Assembly: GCA_964511025.1 (NCBI GenBank)
Contig: CAZEDK010000020.1
Coordinates: 1-31,923 of the forward strand
DNA length: 31,923 nucleotides
Direction: 5' to 3'
From: CAZEDK01 sp964511025
Lineage (GTDB): Bacteria; Patescibacteriota; Gracilibacteria; UBA1369; GWF2-33-10
The notes beneath the pieces are model-generated. The model worked only from the letters and a program-made list of their open reading frames with translations. It was not told where the DNA came from and did no database searches. This document shows positions 1-7,797 of the stretch, piece after piece. The position numbers and the translations under genes were made by a program. Each line of letters begins with the position of its first letter. Position 1 is the stretch's first letter.

Positions 1-199
1 AATAAATCATTATATTGTTGATTTTTATTGTCCTAAATTAAAACTTGTTATTGAATAAAGTGGTACCCTTTAGCAAGACAAAATTTTGAGGTATTTAAGA
101 TAGAATATTATGGAAATTTTATTTGATTTTATATTTGTTTTTAAAGGTATTGGAACTGCACTTTTGTTTTAAAAATTGTTTACAGGGCTTTAGATTGAT
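1..199. other. AT-rich non-coding edge, probable IS flank
   Basis: No reading frame of useful length is present on either strand. The stretch lies just downstream of the transposase fragment's stop codon, so the outer end of the insertion sequence may be inside it. I could not recognise a terminal inverted repeat or a target duplication. Confidence 0.4.
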
Positions 200-577
200 T
201 TATCTAGACAAGTTATTTTTGATTGTGTCAAGTTTTTGCCGGTATATCTCTGCTGGAGTCTGATAATTCAATGACTGGTGCGGTCTGCGATTATTATAGA
301 AATCAATGTATCTTTTTAAGTTTTCATGAGCTTCTTGTACTGTTTCATAGCTTTTTAAATAAACTTCTTCATATTTGATTGTTCTCCATAACCTTTCAGT
401 GAATATATTATCCATACACCTTCCTCTGCCATCCATGCTAATTGCAATATTTTTGCTTTCAAGTGTTTGTGTGAATTCAATGCTTGTAAATTGTACTCCC
501 TGATCTGAATTAAATATCTCTGGCTGATTTATCTTTAAAGCTTTTTCCAATGCTTCCAAACAAAATTTTTCTCTCAA
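200..577 (-). pseudogene. IS3-family transposase, C-terminal fragment (rve/DDE domain)
   Basis: About 125 residues match the second half of an IS3-type OrfB integrase core. The motif NSDQGVQFTS supplies the second catalytic Asp (about residue 25) and DNIFTERLW supplies the Glu (about residue 61), with 35 residues between them as in the DD(35)E pattern. The usual IS3 ending YNNRRPHQSLNYQTPAE is present. The N-terminal part, including the HTH, the first catalytic Asp and the whole OrfA, is missing. Transposase-like similarity stops near 577-593, exactly where the + strand gene at 594 begins. The only available start is a TTG that lies inside the domain, so this is a dead fragment. The two genes are divergent, and the breakpoint has replaced whatever originally lay upstream of the giant-gene block. 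Confidence 0.88.
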
Positions 578-593
578 TTGAAACTGGCTAAAT

Positions 594-1700
594 GTGAGTT
601 TTTTTGGTAAAATTAAAAGATCTTATAATTTATTTAAAGAAATGGCGATAACTAGAGGACGTAACGCACCATCAGAAGATAATGATCCTGCAAAACCTCC
701 TATCCCATCTTTACACCCAGAAAATTCACCCATGCCGCCAGAAGCAGAAAGTGTGGTCAGTAAAGTAGTAAGACCTCTGGCAAGGACATTAGTTACAGAT
801 AGAATACCAACAGAATACAAACCTATAGAAATAAATGGTATACAATTTCCTCATCCGAGTGTTGATATTTTAACCCTGGGAAAAGATGTATTAAATATTT
901 TATTACAACGTATAGAACATGAATGTATACCAAACCTTAATCCAAGAAATATATTTGAGCCTGGAGAAACTATAACTTTTCTAGATCAACAAATAATATC
1001 TTTAACACAAAAAACGGGTGTTTCACCCACACAAAGAAGAACGAGTGTTTCACCCACACAAATAAAAACGGGTGTTTCACCCAAACAAATAGCAATAGAT
1101 AAATTAGCTAACCTACAACAAGCTAAGAATACCGATGATCACACGGCAGCAATAGAAACTTATGCCACTCTATTATATTTAATTGATAATTTTTCTATTG
1201 AAAGTGGGCACAATTTCAGGCAAGCAAGCTTTAGTACGGCTGATATTCGAGAACAAAGAAGAAGCGAAACTGCAAAGACTTCAGCTATATTAGAAAGACC
1301 GTTGAGCCCTCCTCCTGTAGTACCAGCAGCTAATCCAGATGCTGCTGAATTGGATGATGAACATTTGCCTATACCTCCTGTATTGAGGCAGCGAAGAGCA
1401 GGTATCCGAAGATGGATAACAAGAGCTGTAGCTGCCCTTGGATTGCTAGCAGGAATGAAATATGGAGGCAATTATGTGATTCAAAAATATGAAGAATATC
1501 AGACTCAACAAAGAATTGAACAAGCTGATCAACCTTCGAATAGTGGTATACAAGATTACGATAGCTATAAATTCCCCTCTCCATCACCTAGCCCTGCCCA
1601 ATCATCAGAAGAAAAACCTCAAGAAGAAGTTAAAAAACTAGGGATTGATCAATATCCAACTTTGGATGAACTTGTAACTGATCCTAGCCAAATTCAATAA
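594..1700 (+). CDS. hypothetical protein with one membrane segment and VSPTQ repeats
   Basis: I do not recognise this 368-residue protein. It starts at GTG 594, immediately at the edge of the transposase fragment. The next in-frame ATG is at 642 (MAITRGRN), and no Shine-Dalgarno supports either start. Residues 141-167 are three 9-residue tandem repeats (T-G/S-V-S-P-T/K-Q-x-x). A stretch near residues 230-262 is rich in Pro, Ala and Asp. A basic patch (RQRRAGIRRW) is followed by a probable single membrane helix near 272-292, then a hydrophilic tail with SPSPSPSP. This suggests one domain on each side of a membrane. The next gene starts 3 nt after its stop, so the two are probably cotranscribed. 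It is the first gene of the + strand block. Confidence 0.75.
   Translation: MSFFGKIKRSYNLFKEMAITRGRNAPSEDNDPAKPPIPSLHPENSPMPPEAESVVSKVVRPLARTLVTDRIPTEYKPIEINGIQFPHPSVDILTLGKDVLNILLQRIEHECIPNLNPRNIFEPGETITFLDQQIISLTQKTGVSPTQRRTSVSPTQIKTGVSPKQIAIDKLANLQQAKNTDDHTAAIETYATLLYLIDNFSIESGHNFRQASFSTADIREQRRSETAKTSAILERPLSPPPVVPAANPDAAELDDEHLPIPPVLRQRRAGIRRWITRAVAALGLLAGMKYGGNYVIQKYEEYQTQQRIEQADQPSNSGIQDYDSYKFPSPSPSPAQSSEEKPQEEVKKLGIDQYPTLDELVTDPSQIQ
1014..1094 (+). repeat. three in-frame 27-bp tandem repeats
   Basis: Units are 1014-1040, 1041-1067 and 1068-1094, coding TGVSPTQRR, TSVSPTQIK and TGVSPKQIA. Each unit holds a small inverted repeat, GGGTG-TTT-CACCC, imperfect in the middle copy. The period is a multiple of three, so copy-number change would keep the frame. 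Confidence 0.9.
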
Positions 1701-1703
1701 AAA

Positions 1704-3908
1704 ATGAGAAGCCAAAACGCACAATTAAATGCAAGGAATCAAATTGCTCAAATAGAACAAGATACTGATCTTGACCATTTAGGAAATCTTTTGGATCCAA
1801 TTAATATACACCATGGTACTGTTAGCAATGAAGAAGCAATAAGGGTACTACGTTCATTAATAATTATATCCAGATATTTTCCAGGCTCACTCGATCAAAT
1901 AACTGATATAGATTTGATTGATATTAAGCCTAATGTATATGGAGTCCAGTCTACTATTAATGTAAATACAAACAGAAAGTCACTAGCTGCAGAAATAGTT
2001 AGCAATGAGATTACAGATTTAATTGGAAGACCTATAGAAATAGATATTGCATATGACACACCTGAAGAAGAAGCTTTTTGCACTCTTCAAAGTATTAGGT
2101 TCGTATGCGTTCACAATACTATAGCTGTAAATATGTCTCCATTTCATAATATAAATATAACAGCAAATGGGTCCATTAATATAACAGGCAATAATATTGA
2201 TTTCCCATTGCATACTTCTTGTGAGCTAATAGAGGAAGCACTTTGTTCTAGGGGAAGCATAAGAAATATGGGCACTAGTATAAGGAGAGATCTTGCATAT
2301 CTTTTTTCATCTGACTTTTGGCATAATGGACCAGAAGGCATAAGAGCACCACTTAGAGCGGATAACTTGAGAGATATAATTCAAGCACAGATAGAGCAAG
2401 CATATCCTGCAGGGAGTATTGATGAAATGAGACGTATTAATATTTTGGAACATAGAAATCTAATCTATGAGATAGTTCTTCATAAAATAAACCGATTGGA
2501 AGCGGATAGACTTTATAGAACGGCAGGAAATGGACAGCCAAATGCTGCGAAGAAAAAAGACGCTGATAATAAAATATTGGAAGCTCAAAACGAAGCAGCT
2601 TCAAGCTGGGAAGAGGGATTTATCAATCAACGACTAATGGCAGATAAACCTGAAAGAATAATAAGACATGCCTCAGAAGAATTTATTTCAAATCCAGCTA
2701 ATAGAGAATTTGCAAATCCTAGTCAAATAACAATTACTAGCTTAGTTAATCAAACTATAGATGAAGTATTTGATACTCTTGTTGCTACTAGTGGACGTTG
2801 GGCAAAAGATGAGGCAACAAGTTTGCAAGCAATCAGAGCAAGTCAATTTCCTGGATCTGATGCAATCTTTAGAACTCTACAACAAGAAGTTGTTGCTCAT
2901 AGAACTGTTCCAGGAAGTGCTAGAGCTAGAGTAAAAGGAATGAAAGGAGCAGGTCTGGATTTTATATACGCATATATACGTGCAGTAAGCCAACCTCCAA
3001 ATACTTTTGCCAATGCATTTGATACTTTCAATGAGAATGAAGCAAACAGAGTTATCGATTCAATGGTAGAAAACTTTTTTTTAGCAAGAAGAAGAATAAG
3101 ATTTGTTAAACACATGGCAGCAATGGAAACTTATGGTAATGAAAAAACAAATGCACATCTCGATAATCCTGCTTCAAGAAAAGCTTTTTATAATAATGAG
3201 TTTACATTACGATCAAGACATAGCTCCGGATCAGGCAATCCTGTAAATTATGAAAAAGAAAAAACAGGAAATATATTCGAATTATTTGAATTAGAAATGA
3301 TTGAAGATCCATATTTTGACGATAACGTTTCAATCCTAGATAGTACTACGTTTTTTTTCGATTTAAGAGAAAAACACGAAGTGAATATTTGGAATATATA
3401 TATGGAAATAAGTGAAGCATTATCAAATGGCACAATTTCGATACCTGAACATATAATTATTGCAATGGCTTTTTTGGATGATATAGAAACAAGAGTATTA
3501 ACACCTATACTTCAAGATAAAATAAAAACTAATCTTGAAATATCAGAAGCGCTGGCTGCTGCGAATATTGAATCGGGTAATTTACCTACAAAAAGCAATA
3601 TAGTAAATATAGGAGAAATATTAGAAAAAGTATTCTCAGCAGAAATAAATAGCTTAAATTCTGAAGCTAAAAAACTTGAAAGACATCAAGTCCAAGAAAG
3701 AAGAAAACCTGGCATACTGGGAACAATTGAATTTTATACACGCTCATTTAGAAGAAAAGCATCGCCTGAGGGAATGCTTTTATTAGCAGGAAGCTGGCTT
3801 TCAACAAGCCCAAAAAGATGGCGCAGAGTTATAGGAAACAGCTTGTTATGGGCTGCTGATCCTCATCAGCAAAAGCTTCCTTCAGGTGACGATTCAAACA
3901 AAAAATAA
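1704..3908 (+). CDS. hypothetical protein, 734 aa, largely helical
   Basis: No family recognised. The ATG lies 3 nt after the previous stop with no Shine-Dalgarno, which implies translational coupling. The sequence is mostly charged and helix-forming, with an Asn/Ile-rich stretch near residues 150-170. The final 60 residues change character: a basic segment (FYTRSFRRKA) precedes a short hydrophobic patch (EGMLLLAGSWL) and a second basic run (SPKRWRRVIG), which would suit peripheral membrane or partner binding. There is no signal peptide, Walker motif or metal-binding cluster. It probably works with the genes on either side; a 122-residue gene follows after 14 nt. Confidence 0.8.
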   Translation: MRSQNAQLNARNQIAQIEQDTDLDHLGNLLDPINIHHGTVSNEEAIRVLRSLIIISRYFPGSLDQITDIDLIDIKPNVYGVQSTINVNTNRKSLAAEIVSNEITDLIGRPIEIDIAYDTPEEEAFCTLQSIRFVCVHNTIAVNMSPFHNINITANGSINITGNNIDFPLHTSCELIEEALCSRGSIRNMGTSIRRDLAYLFSSDFWHNGPEGIRAPLRADNLRDIIQAQIEQAYPAGSIDEMRRINILEHRNLIYEIVLHKINRLEADRLYRTAGNGQPNAAKKKDADNKILEAQNEAASSWEEGFINQRLMADKPERIIRHASEEFISNPANREFANPSQITITSLVNQTIDEVFDTLVATSGRWAKDEATSLQAIRASQFPGSDAIFRTLQQEVVAHRTVPGSARARVKGMKGAGLDFIYAYIRAVSQPPNTFANAFDTFNENEANRVIDSMVENFFLARRRIRFVKHMAAMETYGNEKTNAHLDNPASRKAFYNNEFTLRSRHSSGSGNPVNYEKEKTGNIFELFELEMIEDPYFDDNVSILDSTTFFFDLREKHEVNIWNIYMEISEALSNGTISIPEHIIIAMAFLDDIETRVLTPILQDKIKTNLEISEALAAANIESGNLPTKSNIVNIGEILEKVFSAEINSLNSEAKKLERHQVQERRKPGILGTIEFYTRSFRRKASPEGMLLLAGSWLSTSPKRWRRVIGNSLLWAADPHQQKLPSGDDSNKK

Positions 3909-3922
3909 ATAATTATTATTAA

Positions 3923-4291
3923 ATGCTCCAAACAAAAAAAGACTACGAAATACAAATAGTAAAATTGTTAATAAAACATTTGAATGCAAAAACAATAGAA
4001 ATAAACGATGCAGGAGTTATTAGCTACTTAGTAGAACATTCCCTTAATTTAGAAAGTCTAAAAGAACTTTTGGGACTATTACAAACAGAGTACCCGTTAT
4101 TAAAAGAGATAATTGATAAAGAAAACTCAGAAATAAAAGAAAACACTGAAGTTCTAATCTCCCGCTTTGTACAAAAAATCATAAAAGACAATCCCCTACT
4201 TGCCGCCCAAGTTAGTGTAGCAGCCATGGAAAAAGGCATAAATATTGAAATACTCAAAGGACGATTCCCTGAACTCAATAAGTATATTTAA
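3923..4291 (+). CDS. small all-helical hypothetical protein
   Basis: A 122-residue soluble protein, strongly acidic/basic and Leu/Ile-rich, with no membrane segment or signal peptide. It can be read as a bundle of about five amphipathic helices. It follows the 734-residue gene by 14 nt and is the last gene before a probable new promoter at 4307-4315, so it likely closes the first transcription unit of the block. A small adaptor or chaperone-like role would fit its size and position, but nothing in the sequence shows that. The start is ATG without Shine-Dalgarno. Confidence 0.75.
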   Translation: MLQTKKDYEIQIVKLLIKHLNAKTIEINDAGVISYLVEHSLNLESLKELLGLLQTEYPLLKEIIDKENSEIKENTEVLISRFVQKIIKDNPLLAAQVSVAAMEKGINIEILKGRFPELNKYI

Positions 4292-4306
4292 AAATTTACA
4301 AATTTA

Positions 4307-4315
4307 TGCTAAAAT
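4307..4315 (+). promoter_or_regulatory. extended -10 promoter for the 1109-aa gene
   Basis: TG-C-TAAAAT matches an extended -10 element (TGn plus 5/6 of TATAAT). There is no good -35, as extended -10 promoters tolerate. The inferred start of transcription is near 4321-4323, about 20 nt before the ATG at 4342. Confidence 0.5.
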
Positions 4316-4316
4316 A

Positions 4317-4338
4317 TTAGGATACCTGTTTATCCTAA
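4317..4338. promoter_or_regulatory. 8-bp-arm inverted repeat over the transcription start
   Basis: TTAGGATA and TATCCTAA are perfect inverted repeats separated by CCTGTT. The element spans the predicted start of transcription and ends 3 nt before the ATG at 4342. It could be an operator, or an RNA hairpin over the start site. Confidence 0.45.
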
Positions 4339-4341
4339 ATT

Positions 4342-7300
4342 ATGGCAGTAAATACAGCAGTAAATTATAATGAAGATTTAGATAATACTCCCGCTCAAAG
4401 TAACGAAGTTTTAGCGCCAATTATATTGTCTGATACAGAGACTAGGGCATTAAGCGATGTGAAAGAAAATGGAGGAGCACATAGAGCTCTTGCTAAGATT
4501 TTACCATTTGACAGGGGTGGAGTAGCTACAAGACTAGGAGGAGTAATGAGCAGAGTCCCTGGTTTAAAAGAACTAGTTGATGAAGACGCATTAAGATTAG
4601 GAGAAAGAAAAATAGATAGAGAAGAAACTGTAGCTGCATTAGATGGTGCACATGAGTATGAACATGAGGTTTTTGGCAGAATAAACGCTTTGGACGATAT
4701 GTTCTTAGCGATAGAGAAACTAGATATTGGCGTAGATTTGGGATTAATGAAAAATAGATTAGATCAAATAGGATCTTCATTTCAAATAACAGTCAATGCC
4801 AGAACTGAATTACCGAATGAATTAATTTTATCTCAAACACTTAACTTTGCTTCACAAAAAGCAACTGAGCAATTAGCTGCATTAGAAAAAGATTTAGCTC
4901 TGCACATAAATCAAATGATAGAAAGGCGAGTTACAAATATTCAAAAAACAATGAATTGTGGTATTTGTAGTAATACAAGTATAAGAAAGCTTTCCAAACA
5001 ATTAAAATTATTAAACACTGCAAATTCAAATCTAAATCCGCCAAACAGCATCACATTAAAAGAAGCCTTGCAAGAATGTAACAAAACGGATTTATTGCTT
5101 ATAGAAGAAATAAGAGATTTGGATGTAGGACATATAGACACAGAGCCATTCCAATCAACTGACTTACCCCAAAGATGGCAAGCTTTGCAAAGCAGTTTAA
5201 AATCTGTAACTACAGCTACAGAAGCTTTAGACGCAATAAATCAAGTAAAAGAACTTCGCAATGAATCACTTGACATGCTTTCTTCACAAATCTCAACAGC
5301 ATACGAAGCTTATGACACCTTCGTTAGTCAAGTAGATCAAACTGTACGTTTTAGCAGAAGAAAAGATAGCGGAAGAACAAAGAGAAGAATAAAATCACTA
5401 CAAACAAAAATTGATAATACAAAACGAGAAGGCGGAGATCTTAGATCTATTATAAAAACCTCAAAAGAAGAGCTTCAATATATCGCAAATAGACTCAAAG
5501 AACTTGATGAAATAGTAAGTGATCTCAAAAAAAATGCAGACTTGCTAAGACCGGCTCTTGCAAATATGGGACAAGAGGCTGGCGAATTAGTTGCGCAAAT
5601 TGACAGACTTCATGCAAACGGCATACAAAATGTAGATGATGCAAAATTATTAATCACACTGCAAAGAAAATTTGAAGTAATTAAACTCAGATATCAACAA
5701 GAAGGACTTGATAGCCTTACAGGATTAACTGAGAAAACAATGAAAGAATCAATTCCTGAAATGGAAGGAGAAATGAGAACTAATTTTAATACAGCTTATA
5801 CAAAAATATCAGAAAAATTAAATGAAGCAAAAAAAGCAGGATTAATTAGTGACGATTATATTCAACGTTTCAATGAAGGTTATCTTAAATGCACAAGCAG
5901 CAAAGCAAAAACTGACTATCTAAAAAGAGAAAAAGATAAACTTATTGAAAGTTTAAAAACTAATGCCAAATCAAGAACTATTTCTGTCAACGGAAGGAAT
6001 GTGACAATTCATAACATTGCTGAATTCTCAGATACAGTAAAAAAAGAAGCTGGTGATTACAGAACAACAGTAATTGAACCGGAAGCTAAAAAAGAAATAG
6101 AAGCCTTGTATAGAGAAAGACTTGAATCATTTGATCAACAAATAATTGACTTTAATACTAGAACGCAAGCAGAAATCGACAAAAGAATTGCTGACAGAAA
6201 TCAACAAATTCAAGCCCTAAAACTCCAAGCTGTTCAAACAAGTCCATTAATTATCGGAACAAATGCTCAAAGCAGTAGTACTGCTATAAACAAACAACAA
6301 ATAGAATTACAAATAGCAAATCTTGAAGCTCAAACAGATCAAATAATTGGAACTGCAGTTAGAAATGAAGCAGCATTTCATACTGCTAGTGTAAAAAACC
6401 AAAAAGATCTATTAGAAAAGCAAATGAAAAAAGAGATCGAAGAAAAAGCAAATACAGCATACGGACAATTATTTATCGTTGAAGTTTCTGAAGGTGTATA
6501 TGAATGCAGTAAAATTCAACCAGCCAACGGTACTTTTTTCACACTTAAAGAAGCAGAAATTATAAAAAACGATATAGTATTAGGATCCCAAAAAGCGAAA
6601 TCAGATATTACAAAAGCAAACGAAATAGGCAAAGAAATTGATACTCAAATAACTATGATGTCAGGACTTCAAGATAGTCACGAAAAAGTAAATATAAGCA
6701 ATTTATCAGAAGTAACTGCAAAACAAAAAACAGTTTTGAGCCTAATGACTCAAATAAGATCATTAAGAGGAAAAGACATGAAAAAAGCTAATAAATTATT
6801 TACTGAATTGCAAGCAGCAAGATCAGAAGTAAATGCTGCAATTTTGAAATCATGCAACGGTGATAAGGCAAAAGCTGCTGAACTTGTAAAAAATCTTGAA
6901 ACTGAAATGAATAGTCAGAGTAAACAAGCAATGCATATAGCACATGATTTAATAAAAAATCTAAAAGATGCTGGCCAAAATAGTAAAGATGCTTATTGGC
7001 ATGCTGGCCTAAGAAAAAACTGGAGCTTTGGTCAGGATTACGGCTCAATGTATACAAAAACACGCACAGATCTTATGAAGCTTCGCGAGAAAATGTTTTT
7101 CCAAACCGAAGGCTGGACAGATTTTGAAATGACAACATTAAGACGAGATATTGATGAAGTAATTGCACATGATAAGCCAAGAATTATATGGTCTCTAAGG
7201 ATGCCAACTATATTTACAGGAGAGAGAAGAAGGGAGGATAGGATGGAGGAAACATTGAAACGAGCAATGCTTGGAAAAACTCTAGATACAGACGCTATTG

Positions 7301-7671
7301 GCTTCATAAATAGAATTTCTACAACTTTAATAAAAAGAAGAATTTGGTACAGACCTTTGTCCAAAAAAATAGAGCTAATTCAAAATGCTATAACAGCAAA
7401 TACTACAGCGCTTGCAGATAGCACAATCACAGCTGAGGCAAAAGTAAACCTAGAACTAAGAGCACAAAAATTAGAACAACGTCTACAAAAACTAAAAATA
7501 GAAGAAACAAAAAAAACTGATGTACTAATACATGCTGGCATACTAAAAACAAAAAGATCTCGTCCTCTTGCCTGGCCAATTATGGCCATTAGAGAATCTT
7601 TCTCAGGACTTGGAGAAATTTTTGATACAATATTAAACAAACCGGAAGATGGGTTTGGAGCTTACGCATAA
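4342..7671 (+). CDS. giant coiled-coil protein, 1109 aa
   Basis: Unrecognised family. Residues from roughly 100 to 900 are dominated by Lys/Glu/Gln/Leu heptad-like sequence typical of long coiled coils (for example the DLKKNADLLRP and EKQMKKEIEEKA regions). A CGIC pair occurs near residues 206-209. No clear transmembrane helix or signal peptide is visible. The C-terminal 200 residues are basic and richer in aromatic residues (WSLRMPTIFTGERRRE, RRIWYRPLSKK), probably a separate globular part. It has its own extended -10 promoter and an inverted repeat at its start. A fibrous or scaffold role inside the cluster is an inference from the coiled coil alone. Confidence 0.85.
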   Translation: MAVNTAVNYNEDLDNTPAQSNEVLAPIILSDTETRALSDVKENGGAHRALAKILPFDRGGVATRLGGVMSRVPGLKELVDEDALRLGERKIDREETVAALDGAHEYEHEVFGRINALDDMFLAIEKLDIGVDLGLMKNRLDQIGSSFQITVNARTELPNELILSQTLNFASQKATEQLAALEKDLALHINQMIERRVTNIQKTMNCGICSNTSIRKLSKQLKLLNTANSNLNPPNSITLKEALQECNKTDLLLIEEIRDLDVGHIDTEPFQSTDLPQRWQALQSSLKSVTTATEALDAINQVKELRNESLDMLSSQISTAYEAYDTFVSQVDQTVRFSRRKDSGRTKRRIKSLQTKIDNTKREGGDLRSIIKTSKEELQYIANRLKELDEIVSDLKKNADLLRPALANMGQEAGELVAQIDRLHANGIQNVDDAKLLITLQRKFEVIKLRYQQEGLDSLTGLTEKTMKESIPEMEGEMRTNFNTAYTKISEKLNEAKKAGLISDDYIQRFNEGYLKCTSSKAKTDYLKREKDKLIESLKTNAKSRTISVNGRNVTIHNIAEFSDTVKKEAGDYRTTVIEPEAKKEIEALYRERLESFDQQIIDFNTRTQAEIDKRIADRNQQIQALKLQAVQTSPLIIGTNAQSSSTAINKQQIELQIANLEAQTDQIIGTAVRNEAAFHTASVKNQKDLLEKQMKKEIEEKANTAYGQLFIVEVSEGVYECSKIQPANGTFFTLKEAEIIKNDIVLGSQKAKSDITKANEIGKEIDTQITMMSGLQDSHEKVNISNLSEVTAKQKTVLSLMTQIRSLRGKDMKKANKLFTELQAARSEVNAAILKSCNGDKAKAAELVKNLETEMNSQSKQAMHIAHDLIKNLKDAGQNSKDAYWHAGLRKNWSFGQDYGSMYTKTRTDLMKLREKMFFQTEGWTDFEMTTLRRDIDEVIAHDKPRIIWSLRMPTIFTGERRREDRMEETLKRAMLGKTLDTDAIGFINRISTTLIKRRIWYRPLSKKIELIQNAITANTTALADSTITAEAKVNLELRAQKLEQRLQKLKIEETKKTDVLIHAGILKTKRSRPLAWPIMAIRESFSGLGEIFDTILNKPEDGFGAYA

Positions 7672-7720
7672 CATGCAAAACAATATTTTACACAATAAAT
7701 CTAGTCTATTTCGCAATTTC

Positions 7721-7748
7721 TCAGCTCTCAGTTCTCGGTTCTCAGCTC
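7721..7748. repeat. four 7-bp tandem repeats (TCAGYTC) ahead of a promoter
   Basis: TCAGCTC, TCAGTTC, TCGGTTC and TCAGCTC follow one another without gaps. They occupy the -35 region and end 6 nt before the extended -10 at 7755-7763. Confidence 0.85.
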
Positions 7749-7754
7749 TATATA

Positions 7755-7763
7755 TGGTATAAT
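7755..7763 (+). promoter_or_regulatory. extended -10 promoter for the 2083-aa gene
   Basis: TG-G-TATAAT is a perfect extended -10 element. The predicted start of transcription is near 7770, about 28 nt before the TTG start at 7798. No TTGACA-like -35 is seen; heptameric repeats lie there instead. Confidence 0.7.
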
Positions 7764-7797
7764 CTAAAGATTATTTAGAATAATTAAATTCTCTGAA

